Positions 45,641 to 56,800 of a stretch of 64,000 nucleotides of DNA are shown in pieces. Both the position numbers and the translations under genes were made by a program. Position 1 is the stretch's first letter. Each line of letters begins with the position of its first letter. The notes beneath the pieces are model-generated. The model was not told where the DNA came from. It saw only the letters and a list, made by a program, of their open reading frames with translations, and did not search any database. Source of the stretch: Eunapius fragilis (lineage: Eukaryota; Porifera; Demospongiae; Spongillida; Spongillidae); assembly GCA_963681505.1 (NCBI GenBank), contig OY811974.1, forward strand, positions 11,918,490 to 11,982,489, in the 5' to 3' direction.

Positions 45641-46553
45641 GTACAGTTAATACTAAAAGACATGTTGTGATTTTGTGATTACAGTGTAACTCTTTCCCTC
45701 AAGTTGTGTTTGGCTTTTACTGTCAAGGTTTATACCTTGAGGTCTGGGCTGGCTCTCAAAGGCCCAGGGGGAAATATTGGTCCGGCGGCTACCGAACCTA
45801 CTGGACCGGTTCCGATGCCCGTGTTGCGGTCCTACCTGTTCTCATCTGTGCAGGCTTGCATATACTTATATCCTCAGCCAGCTGTCCAGCTAGTAGTGAA
45901 GAGGGTAATTGAGGAGTGTTGTAAACAAGAAGAAGGGGAAATTTAATAGTCCTATCGCACACAAGCATAATGTCCTACAAGTGGGTGAAATATAAGACTA
46001 TTACATTTCCCATTATTATTAGACCCTTATTTCCTTCCTTTTACACCACCATTCCCTTACAATCCCCAGAGACTACTCATATCAGTATATTCTTCATCAT
46101 CACACATGGATCAGAGGCACCAAATTATATGTTTCGATCGAGCTAGAAAATGCAGCTCTTTTTTTCACATCAGAAATTGAGTTTCTCTAAATGCATGGCA
46201 GCATGTCTTAGTACGACGATGTACGACGATGTACGTTGTCATGGTTTAGTACGGCCATGTTATCATGGCTTCTATATCTTGGTGTGAATTGTTTCAAAAA
46301 TACTTTTTTGACAGTTACTACATCCCTCCTCTCCCACCCCACCATCACAATAACTACTGCAATGCATTCCAACAGACCGCTAGCTAGCCAAATAGACTAT
46401 TCGAATAAAAATTTCAAACTGTTTGTGTCAGTTGGTAGAAACGAAACGTACACGTCGATGCAACAGTTTTCTTTGGACATTACTAAAAGATTCTGATGGG
46501 AATACAGAGGACAGTTAGCATCTAACAATAGTACTAAATGTACATGTATATGA
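45641..46553. other. Intergenic part of block B
   Basis: Matches 29104-29955 of block A, including the unexplained open stretch (45704-45912) and the remnant of hairpin family 1 at 45937-46075. No gene I can support. Confidence 0.55.
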
Positions 46554-49500
46554 CTATGCATCTTCAGATGGCACAGTTACCATCAGCCATGGCTTGCAGG
46601 CTGGAAGGACTTCCACTTGTACTCTGAAGTAGAGGCTGTCATCCTTTAAATACGGACACTCTTCATCTTCCTGGAGGTCCAGCTCATCATGAGGAATGAA
46701 ATCAAAGGAACCCCATCCTCCAGTACCCATCTCACCTCTGAGCACTCTGCTATTGCATTCATCTGCTTCATTTGTAGTATAATCAATTGTGTCTAAGTAA
46801 TGGTCTTCATCCTTGAGCTGGTTGAGAAGGGTGATTGTACACTTGTATCTGATTGGCCATGTGAGGGTATCATCATTCTCTCCCTTCATCAGGCACAGGA
46901 ATACAGACACATGTGTACCTTTACCATCACCTTGTCCATTGGCACATACCAAGAGGCACATCTTATAGCCACAGGGATGCGTATAAAATCCTGGACTGAA
47001 CCATGTTTTATTGCTCACTTTCAACTGATTGAAATGAGGCATCCTAATAACCGTCATATGGATTCTTTTTTCTTGCGTAATCAGCTGTACCATAGCTAGA
47101 TCAAGATGGTGGCCATAAGAGTTGGCTTTGTGGTCTTCCATTGTATTGGCTCGTCTTTGTGAAGTGTAGGTACATCCCACTTCCTTATATGGGCAACCAA
47201 TAATCTGATATGGACACTTCAAGTGATGTGAATCCATCTGCTTCCTTTTAATGCTAACTCTACATCCATTGTTGGGACAGGGAACTTTGTAATCAGGACA
47301 CTCATCAAGATGGCCACCAGTCATCTCCTTATATGTCCCTTTGGACTTGCAATGCTTACACGTGTGTTTCCTAAGAGCACACACTTTATTATGAAGGGGA
47401 AGGTTGTCACGGATCATATGGTCTCCACAGCCATTAGCACAAGGGGCTAAAACATATCGACATACTTCAAGGTGATCTGCAAGCAATCTTAACTCATTTA
47501 CCCAGGTACAGCCGGTGGATGTACACTTTACTCTGAGGTCTTTGACCTTTCTAGCACTCTTTCTATCGGGAAATGCATCCAGTGGTTGGCGACATGTGGG
47601 GCATATCCCTGAGGTGCTTTTCTGCTTGTCATAACATGACTTGCAGTACAGCTTGGCACACTCACACTTGGTTTGTTGAGGGTCTCGAGCAGGGAGAAGA
47701 CAGATGACACAGTAGTCATCATCGTGAGGGAAATCAACAAATTCACAGTCATATCCACCAACACTGTGGAGGTAAATCAATAAGTTTGTGTATGTTTCTT
47801 CAAAAGTCTAGGCATGCCTGGTAACTATGGAGATCACTTACGAACACAGAACAATTATAAGGGTTTCATAAAAATACAATCATGCAGTTTTGTGGTTTCA
47901 TTAAATAACAATACTAGAGTTTCGTTTTCGACAAATACCAAAAAGGCGTTTGCGTGTTCATAAAGGTCCAAATAAATCACCGTACAAATGTGCATAAAAC
48001 ATTTCACATTAAACTGAAAATGAAGCACATAAAACATATCCCAAAACATACAAGTTGTGTTGGAGGTGTGAATACAGTATGGGGGAGGTGTGCATACAGA
48101 ATGAGGGAGGTGTGCATACAGTATGGGGGAGGTGTGCATACAGTATGGGGGAGGTGTGCATACAGTATGGGGGAGGTGTGCATACAGTCTGGGGGAGGTG
48201 TGCATACAGTATGGGGGAGGTGTGCATACAGAATGGGGGAGGTGTGCATACAGTATGGGGGAGGTGTACATACAGTATGGGGAGGTGTGCATATAGTATG
48301 GGGGAGGTGTGCATACAGTATGGGGGAGGTGTGCATACAGAATGGGGGAGGTGTGCATACAGTATGGGGAGGTGTGCATATAGTATGGGGGAGGTGTGCA
48401 TACAGTATGGGGGAGGTGTGCATACAGAATGGGGAGGTGTGCATACAGTATGGGGGAGGTGTACATACAGTATGGGGGAGGTGTGCATACAGTATGGAGG
48501 AGGTGTGCATACAGTATGGGGGAGGTGTACATACAGTATGGGGGAGGTGTGCATACAGTATGGGAAGGTGTACATACAGTATGGGGGAGGTGTACATACA
48601 GTATGGGGGAGGTGTGCATACAGTATGGGGGAGGTGTGTATACAGTATGGGGGAGGTGTGCATACAGTATGGGGGAGGTGTACAGTATGGGGGAGGTGTG
48701 CATACAGTATGGGGGAGGTGTGCATACAGTATGGGGGAGGTGTGCATACAGTATGGGAAGGTGTGCATACAGTATGGGGGAGGTGTACATACAGTATGGG
48801 GGAGGTGTGCATACAGTATGGGGGAGGTGTGTATACAGTATGGGGGAGGTGTGCATACAGTATGGGGGAGGTGTGCATACAGTATGGGGGAGGTGTGCAT
48901 ACAGTATGGGAAGGTGTGCATACAGTATGGAGGAGGTGTACATACAGTATGGGGGAGGTGTGCATACAGTATGGGGGAGGTGTGTATACAGTATGGGGGA
49001 GGTGTGCATACAGTATGGGGGAGGTGTGCATACAGTATGGGGGAGGTGTGTATACAGTATGGGGGAGGTGTGCATACAGTATGGGGGAGGTGTACAGTAT
49101 GGGGGAGGTGTGCATACAGTATGGGGGAGGTGTGCATACAGTATGGGGGAGGTGTACATACAGTATGGGGGAGGTGTGCATACAGTATGGGGGAGGTGTG
49201 CATACAGTATGGGGGAGGTGTGCATACAGTATGGGGGAGGTGTGCATACAGTATGGGGGAGGTGTACATACAGTATGGGGAGGTGTGCATACAGTATGGG
49301 GGAGGTGTGCATACAGTATGGGGAGGTGTGCATATAGTATGGGGGAGGTGTGCATACAGTATGGGGAAGGTGTGCATACAGAATGGGGGAGGTGTGCATA
49401 CAGTATGGGGGAGGTGTACATACAGTATGGGGGAGGTGTGCATACAGTATGGGGGAGGTGTGCATACAGTATGGGGGAGGTGTACATTCAGTATGGGGGA

Positions 49501-51753
49501 GGTGAGCATACAGTATGGGGGAGGTGTGCATACAGTATGGGAAGGTGTGCATACAGTATGGGGGAGGTGTACATACAGTATGGGGGAGGTGTGCATACAG
49601 TATGGGGGAGGTGTGTATACAGTATGGGGGAGGTGTGCATACAGTATGGGGGAGGTGTACAGTATGGGGGAGGTGTGCATACAGTATGGGGGAGGTGTGC
49701 ATACAGTATGGGGGAGGTGTACATACAGTATGGGGGAGGTGTGCATACAGTATGGGGGAGGTGTGCATACAGTATGGGGGAGGTGTGCATACAGTATGGG
49801 GGAGGTGTGCATACAGTATGGGGGAGGTGTGCATACAGTATGGGGGAGGTGTACAGTATGGGGGAGGTGTGCATACAGTATGGTGGAGGTGTGCATACAG
49901 TATGTGGGAGGTGTGCATACAGTATGGGGGAGGTGTGCGTACAGTATGGGAGATGTGTACGTACAGTATGGGAAAGGTGTGCATACAGTATGGGGCAGGT
50001 GTGCAATACAGTATGCATGGGGGAGGTGTGCGTACAGTATATTAGCGGTGGGTTGTAGCAATCACTAGGAACACAAGGCCCTAGATAACACCGGGGCATA
50101 TTTTCCCAATGTGGGATATGCAAATTATTGCAATGACCGAGGCGCCACTGTATAGTACTGTAACCCTGACCTCTTAAGGCCACAACCAATAGGACCATCA
50201 ATCTGCTTTAGTAATCTGGCTGCAGGCACACTATGAATGAATTAATGACATGTTGGAAATTTGAAATCCTGCCACCCTCAAAATTTGTGTATATTTCTCA
50301 TATAACTAGAATATTCATTCATAGTGTGCCTGCAACCAGATTACTAAACCAGATTGATGGCCCTATTGGTTGTGGCCTAAACAGTTCAGGATTACAGTAT
50401 AAACAGTAGCGCCTCTGTCAGTGCGACAATTTGCATCGAGAACCATCAGGTGTCAGGGTGCTACCAACTTCAACATGAAAACCAAGATGTACCTGATGAC
50501 AGAAATTAACAAAGACATCGGAGTCAATAATACTTCAATTACATCCCCACCGATGTGAGGATGAATTGAAGTATTATATATTTTCCTGCTGGATATGAGG
50601 ACATATGTGTGTGCTGTGCTGCAACAGCAGACTTTGTCAAAGTCTTTGAGTCTTCGTACTCCATGTGTTCTGTGTGCAACCAAACCAAGGAGCCTATCAA
50701 AGAAAAGATAGTGAACTGTCCCATTGGTCTTGTGGATGTCTTTTTTTGCATTGTAATGACATGTCGTTTTTTGAAAAAAGAGCCTGTTCTGTTTTGTGCA
50801 TGTGTTTTTTTTTGTTGCAAAGTATATGTATTTGTTTAATTACGTTGATCATTACTTTGAAATTCAATGCTGCTGTAGCTAGAAGTTTTAGTTAGGCGTG
50901 CAAAATAAAAATTAAACGATAAAGTAATAATTAATAATGATTTATTACCGCCCGCCTACATCTATCAGAAACTAATAATCAAGTTTGTACTAGTCTCGTA
51001 CCCAGACCGTCTATGACGTAAGCGATTATCGCTGTAAACAGTATAATCACTACGTCCATGGACGTAGTGATTATACTGTTCACAGCGATAACGTAGTGAT
51101 TATACTGTTTACAGCGATAATCGCTTACGTCATAGACGGTCTGGGTACGAGACTAAGTTTGTACGGCCTAAAGTTCATAGCTAGACTGGTTGATTTTTGC
51201 AAATATATGAATTCGATGAAGACGCTGACAATTACTGGGACGAAAAAGGATAGCACAGCGGGAACGATGGCAGTCAAACGTTAGTCGGATGGATGAGCAT
51301 CTTCACGAACGTCAGCTGCAGCCTGCGTGGGTCTGGACAGCTCTCTATAGCACTCCGGTCAAGTCCGATGTCAGTCCTAAGGTTTTAGTTACGTCGAAGG
51401 CCATATAATCTGATTGAATCTGTCTTTAAAGTTATGTTTGTTTAAACTGGCCTTTTACAGATACTGGTGGGCAAAGTTTGCTCCTGCTTTGTTAAGCTCG
51501 CAGAGTTTCACATCTTGAAACTACTGCAAAGATAGGTGAGACACATACAAGTTTACCTAATAAAAGCACACCCACTGGCACGTGTACGGCGTTGAGTACT
51601 CATATTAAGTACATTTCTGGGCGCTGCAAAAGATACTGTAGGATCCCCGGAGGAAATGCAATCGCTCCTAAGTCTAGTTACATTTTACAATGGAAAGTCT
51701 GATATATAAGTAGCTCACCATTCAGCGTTCTTTGCTGGAGACACCATGGCCAT
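46554..51753 (-). CDS. TRAF-like protein copy B: RING, TRAF-type zinc fingers, MATH
   Basis: A cytosolic adaptor/E3-ligase-like architecture. The main exon 46554-47763 is entered at a CCTCCACAG acceptor. A 35-nt first exon at 51719-51753 (MAMVSPAKNAE plus TG, then a GTGAGC donor) joins in phase to give a Cys codon and then VGGYDCEFVD, for about 414 residues. RING-like region about residues 30-73: C-V-I-C, then CECAKLYCKSC and C-P-T-C. The usual His ligand position is Lys (C-A-K-L-Y-C against C-G-H-x-F-C). TRAF zinc fingers span about 85-235 (PCANGCGDH, HTCKHCKSKG, VPCPNNGC, KCPYQIIGCPYKEVGC). The MATH domain runs from VIRMPHFNQLKVSNKTW to FRVQVEVL. Such proteins transmit receptor signals in innate immunity. 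The first exon is a phase-based inference. Confidence 0.8.
47954..48061. other. Predicted TRAF copy B intron, leading into minisatellite
   Basis: No coding signal. Contains the empty site (about 47952-47960) of the fold-back MITE that occupies 32501-33037 in block A. Confidence 0.5.
48062..50040. repeat. 22-bp minisatellite, about 90 copies (block B)
   Basis: The unit is GTGTGCATACAGTATGGGGG plus AG. A shortened unit (GGTGTACAGTATGGGGGA) recurs at about 48678, 49090, 49648 and 49849. The one-base variant GGGAAGGTGTGCATAC recurs at about 48565, 48757, 48909 and 49540, each followed by the same series of unit variants, so a higher-order repeat is present. Open frames above 700 codons on both strands are artefacts. 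Confidence 0.95.
50118..50436. mobile_element. Fold-back element with both arms (block B)
   Basis: Left arm 50118-50241 and right arm 50314-50436 are inverse complements with scattered mismatches (CACACTATGAATGAAT and its inverse flank the loop). Block A has one arm only, with the loop reversed. Confidence 0.75.
50437..50990. other. No gene recognised
   Basis: Duplicate of 34255-34890. ORFs on both strands are short and unsupported. Confidence 0.5.
50991..51155. mobile_element. 165-bp fold-back MITE with 9-bp target duplication (Mutator-like)
   Basis: Ends TAGTCTCGTACCCAGACCGT and inverse complement. The direct repeat AGTTTGTAC is at 50982-50990 and 51156-51164. The uninterrupted site is at 34891-34899 in block A. 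The termini are related to those of the element at 32501-33037. Confidence 0.85.
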
Positions 51754-52379
51754 CGCTGTCCGAATCAAGCACGTGAGGAAAAAAGAATTTTATAACTTAA
51801 TTAGCACCACTTGCGATCGTTAACATCTCCTTCCTCACTGCTTGTGTGCAAAAGATGCACATATGTTGCTGCACGATCTCATATATGGCGCGTTAAATGA
51901 ATAAATTTCACGTACTTCATTATGTATTGGATTTATATTTTCGGTTCTAATTTTGTACTATATTAAAACGAGGACGCACAAACACATGTATATAATATGT
52001 ATTCGGTAGCGAATCGTACAGTTATTGGTGATGGTTTTTATACGCAATGATATGAATATTTAATGAGCGATTCGAAAGGTTCGAACTGAACATCGAACCG
52101 AGTCGAACCTCGAACCATCCGATATACCGTTGTCGGATCGAGGCATGTTGTTCCCATGGAAAAATTGTCCCCCCCCCCCCCCCCCCCCCCCACCGACATT
52201 CATGCCTTGGCACCATTTTATCCCCGGACACAGCTGCCTAGGCCTAAATGTCACCTATAGGCATGATAGTCCCCCTAAGTTAGGCCTAAGCAGTAGCTGC
52301 CCTATCTTATTAGCAATAGATTATCCTTTTTAACGATGCAATTTGAGTTTGTCAAAACATGCGATGTATGTCTGCGCAA
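51156..52379. other. Duplicated non-coding stretch of block B
   Basis: Counterpart of 34891-36060. Apart from the 35-nt TRAF first exon (51719-51753) I see no gene. A poly-C run lies at 52169-52191. Confidence 0.5.
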
Positions 52380-52640
52380 CAAATTTGGGAAATTCGTTAA
52401 GCTAATGCAGCTCTTCATCCAATTGCTGTGAAGTCCGAGGTTTGGTACCAGGACATTCGCTAGTTGTGTTGTGATCAATGCACATTATTAGTCACAGGTT
52501 GGCATCGCCCTCCCAGTGACTGCTCAGGGGAATAGGTACATTGTCACACTGATGGATTACTTCTCAGTCCAAATGACCAGAAGCAGAAGCTGTTATAGAT
52601 AAGAGTGCAAGCACATTGTTGTACAAGGCTATATGCAGGC
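52380..52640 (+). mobile_element. Ty3/gypsy-type integrase relic (block B copy)
   Basis: Counterpart of 36061-36350, more diverged and with a deletion that removes the G-I-D-L-I-G codons. HPIAVKSEVWYQ is still readable. Confidence 0.6.
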
Positions 52641-52663
52641 TAAATATGACACTAATATGTTTC

Positions 52664-52933
52664 ACAAGTAAATTTGTTGGTATATAGGATTGACCAATGG
52701 CGGTGTAAAAAGCACGGAAACAAGAGTGACAGAAATATTACTCAAATTGAAATAGGTCTATATTTAGCCCGTTGCTCAGGCATGCGCTGTTATATTGGGA
52801 GTGTGCTAAATATAGGCCTATTTCAATTTTCCAGTAAAATTTCTGTCATTCTTGTTTCCGTCCTTTTTACACCACCATTGGTCAATCCTATATACCAACA
52901 ACTCTCTCGTTAGAGAATGTTTTTATTTACTTG
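52664..52933. mobile_element. Fold-back (hairpin) element, family 1, copy h52
   Basis: Outer parts match the family (GGTATATAGGATTG ... GTGTAAAAAG ... GGAAACAAG). The mid-arm is unique (AGTGACAGAAATATTACTCA, then AATTGAAATAGG) and pairs with its own right arm. The outermost left arm is partly deleted. It sits on the right edge of duplicated block B. Confidence 0.8.
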
Positions 52934-52971
52934 TTTCATAAGTTTTTTTTTCGCCCTGTTGTAGTCAATTA

Positions 52972-53412
52972 TCAAATGTCTTTAATAATAATAATTATAA
53001 TTATAAGAATTAGTAGAATGTTGGATCCTCGCCCGCACCCTCTTCTTCTTCGGGGACGTCCTCCTCCCTGACCTCCCCACCATGCTTGTTCTGGCCAGGC
53101 AGGCCATGGTGGCAGTGGCCATGCAGGCCAGGGGGGCAGCACTGCTGGTGGTGGTGGGAGGGGGGGGGGGCAGCACTGTTGGTGGTGGTGGTGAGGGCAG
53201 CACTGCTGGTGGTGGTGGTGGGGGCAGCGCTGGTGGTGGGAGCAGCACTGGTGGGGGCAGCGCCGGTGGTGCCGGCGGGAGCGCAGGCGGGGGCAGCACT
53301 GCTTCAGGAGGTGGCGGGGTGAAGGGGAGAGGAGTCGGAGATGAATGTAGTCACCCTCTTCCTCCTCCGACCCCTCGTTGGTGAAAAAACCGCTGAGGTT
53401 TTCACCTGCCAT
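52972..53412 (-). CDS. Possible low-complexity protein start, unrecognised
   Basis: An ATG at 53412 opens MAGENLSGFFTNEGSEEEEG, then DYIHLRLLSPSPRHLLKQ, then a Cys/His/Pro-rich stretch from a GGT/GCA repeat, ending after LLILIIIIIIIKDI. Only the first 40 residues look like ordinary protein. The rest is open in several frames on both strands because of the repeat. An exon with a donor near the end of the ordered part is possible. I do not recognise it. Confidence 0.25.
   Translation of the reverse strand: MAGENLSGFFTNEGSEEEEGDYIHLRLLSPSPRHLLKQCCPRLRSRRHHRRCPHQCCSHHQRCPHHHHQQCCPHHHHQQCCPPPLPPPPAVLPPWPAWPLPPWPAWPEQAWWGGQGGGRPRRRRGCGRGSNILLILIIIIIIIKDI
53120..53315. repeat. Degenerate GGT/GCAGCACTGGTG repeat
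   Basis: Units such as GGGGGCAGCACTGCTGGTGG are repeated imperfectly. It gives Gly/Ser-rich, Val-rich or Pro-rich frames depending on strand. Confidence 0.85.
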
Positions 53413-53823
53413 CTACATGTACGTGACAGAGAGTATGATTAAATTTTTACCTCTTTCTTTTTTCAAGCAAAGTGCAAAGCCTAGAATCCACAGAGTATTA
53501 TTAAATTTTTTACCTCTTTTTGCATAGTACACTATTCAGCGGGTGAGTGATTTTTATACCTTGCAAAGCCTTAACACGTGTGTAGACTGTGCTATAATTC
53601 TATTCGTCCAATTCCATCATATAAATGACAGGGAGCCTGCTCAGTTAGCAGGCGACTACTATAATTGGCTACCATTTCTGAGCAATTGATTGGCGGTTTC
53701 GTACACGGCCCTGATCCAATCGGAAAATAAATTCTCCCAATGTAGGAATTTCTGCACAATTAACATGGGGACGAGATGAAAACTAATTTACACCAAACTA
53801 ACATTAACAGATTTAATTGTCAC
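53413..53823. other. No gene recognised
   Basis: AT-rich. A TTTTATA (TATAAAA on the minus strand) near 53552 could serve the uncertain ORF at 52972-53412. ATTAAA on the minus strand near 53812-53817 could be the poly(A) signal of the next gene. Confidence 0.4.
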
Positions 53824-56800
53824 TCATGTGCTGACATACTTGAAGCAAAGTCCGTATGGCCGTATATACTTCTCAGTTGTTTGAAGCCAATATTCATCTT
53901 TAGCACCACATTCTTCAGGTGATATTATTGTTAACGTTTCATTCTTAACTCGATTCTGAAAGACAACTTTATACCTTTTCCCTCCATAGTGTAATTCTTC
54001 TGCAAACCTTTCTGCTACTTCGATTGATGGGCTGGAGTATATTCCTTTTCCATGCAGAAAACGAACTGATTTGCTCAGCTTGTAACCTACCTCAGCAATA
54101 CTGGTTTCACCATCTTTGTTTGTACCATGATAAGATACAGACCACTCCTTGCTACATGATTCTTTTCTTGCGCCCATAGGTCCAAGCCAGTCGTCATCAT
54201 CATATTTGCCAATTACATTGAGGGCAATTCTCAGCCATCCGTATGGACGCTTGTAAACTTTACCTCCGCGCATATATTGAGTTCCATCATCTATTTCATT
54301 TGTAAAGTCATAGTTAAAGGCAGGAGCAAGGAGGTTTGATTTCAAGACTATTGGTACGGGCGCACTTGCTCTCAAACGCATCAAAATCATAATATCGCTA
54401 TAATTCTGAATCTGTAAAGTGCAAATAGAAGAAATAAAGCAATACACAATCAAAAGTGGCTTTAAACCATCAGTATTCTAGGTTTCAGATATTATAAATA
54501 AAAAACCCACAAGTGTAGAGATTGAACAGTGAAAGAAAAAAGTAAGGAATTTAAATGTAGAGCTTGAATATCAATCTTACAGATGGATTTTATTACTACA
54601 CATAAAAAATATAGGATAGAAAAGTTAGTTAACCTCCAACCATATCCCTTGTTTCCGTACCTATTTTACCATCCACCAATCGTATGTCTGATCTTTATTA
54701 TTTCTTATAATGAAGTTTTTTTATAAACTTGCATTTATATAAAAGGCATTCAAAGCAGTGCCGGGTTAACCGGGGCGCAGGTGGCGCAAAAGCGCCAGGC
54801 CCACTGAAGGTAGGGGCCCACTGCTATCGCATTCGAATAGCTTCACTTTGATGCGCGGATTTGGAACCGGAAAAAAAAAAGAATTATACACTCAGCTGGC
54901 GTGGGAACTAATTTCGGTCCAAGCTCTGTACAACACATATGCACAGTCAAACACAAAGGGGCTGTTTAAGTTGCAAACTTCATTGTACATCGCGGTAGAC
55001 ATGCAACGTCTCGCAGGATAATAGACATTGTATTTTGTACCAGCGACGAGTGGCAAGTTAAATATAAAATTAATGCTGTATGAATGCTCCTTCTGTGCTT
55101 ATGCATAACCTATATATCTGCCTCATGCATACCCCATCTAGGTCCCCGTCATGCGTCTAAATTAGTTGACGATAACAGTTTGCCAAAAAAGGGTCAGGCG
55201 GCAACCTGGTGACAGGGTGTACCCATCGAGCCAAGTCTGGGACCAAGGTAGCGCTGGCTTGCCTTGGGTGCGACCAGATGTGCCACACCATGACACGGTT
55301 ATGGGTTTGACGTGGTTGGTCAGGGTAGAAGCCCGAAGGGTGCCGCCTGCCATTGATGTATGACAGGAAAATCAGTGTACAGGTACAAACAGTGCACGAG
55401 AGGAGTGGTGGGTGGGTCAGCAAAAGTTTTGGACGTCGATAGCTGGTTATGAGACTTATATATAACAATTCAATACCTGGAACCAGATAAAGAAACAATC
55501 TAGTATGTTTAATGCAGGCGGCTAGACCTACTTTAACCTTATAGACAAAGTCCCCTTTTAATGCCCTATATGCTTTCCCATACTACATCTAATTATAAGC
55601 GGGGAGTAGGTGCACAACCATTCGCCTTTCATCAAAACATTGTTTTCTTTCTAAACAAAAACACGCGCGGTAGGAAATAAGTTCTGTTTTCCTCAATCAG
55701 CTATTTTGATTTCAATTCTCATGCAGCCGGTATAGAATCTCGTCAAAATGACTTTTCTAATTAGCCGAAGTGAATGTACGCAGCTTGCATCAATTCGTAA
55801 TTGTTCAAATTATTACATGCATGGCGATTCTAAAGTATTGGATGATTTTTATGCCGAACGATGTTAAAAGCATTAAGTATAATCAGTTGCAGTACGAAAA
55901 ATTCAAATGCACGTGAGTCAGACGCGTACTTTATATTCCCCAACGCAACCCATCTGGTAAGCAGAATGGCCACTCTCGCACTCACTTTTGCTGTCCCCCA
56001 GGGGCCCACAGACTTACATTGCGCCAGTATCCTATAGTTATGAGCACAGCCCCCAAACTGCTACTTTCTCATCACCTAACTTCTCCCTCCCAAAGATGGA
56101 GTTGCGTGGTGGCATGCAAATGTACCTTAACCTTAAATCTCCAGTCCAAGTCCTATACGTGTAGGACCATTATTTGAAAATTCATTATAAACAGAAATGT
56201 AGTTTTTTGGCATCCATTCCTTTACTGCTGTTTAATGTGTCTATCGTGCTAAATTTACCAATTGTCAGTCTATTTTTTAAATCACACCCTTGGTTACACG
56301 ATGCTAATAAACAGATACGGTTCTTAAAGATGCATTATGTAGAGAATTTAATTGTCACAGAAAAAAGTACAAGTATAACTTATTTTGAATTGTTTTTAAA
56401 GCATGATGTGTGTGTGCTACTATATAAATTCTATGGCAGTGTTTTTACTCTGGTTTTGCCATTTAAAACCGAAAATACATGTATGTTTTCAAGTTTTTGT
56501 CCATTCACTTGGCTATTCCCGCAACATGCGTCTGACAAATACCTATTCATAAGCTTGTGGAGCTAGCAATTTCCAAATCTACAATGTACTTTTTAATATG
56601 CTTAGTGCAAACGACCTGTCTTACTACCCCCTTCTTTTAACATGTTGCTCTGATCTTCCCAACATCATGCACTGCATGAAAGTTTGGATTTACAATATAT
56701 TTACTACTGTTCAAATGTGTATGTAAATGTTGTATATGTGACATTTCCGCTATAGTAAATGAAAGCTTTATATTTACTACGGTATTGATGTCACATATAC

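Larger units (their letters stand above)
41673..52663. repeat. Segmental duplication, copy B
   Basis: Direct copy of about 25590-36375. It begins in TG-rich sequence next to a mariner-like element and ends where hairpin h52 starts. PKHD1L1 exons 41-44 and the 3' UTR (27090-29100 in A) are missing and a 28-bp minisatellite stands in their place. Confidence 0.85.

Noticed and set aside
47855..50068. Overlapping ORFs of up to 709 codons on both strands
   Set aside because: They run entirely through a 22-bp minisatellite without stops, and the peptide is a 22-residue repeat in every frame.
55157..55498. Open frames on both strands in a GC-rich patch
   Set aside because: No recognisable domain. 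Probably a transposon fragment within an intron.
56174..56566. 130-codon plus-strand ORF with hydrophobic stretches
   Set aside because: AT-rich intronic sequence of the Ub-ART gene. No domain, splice context or conservation supports it.
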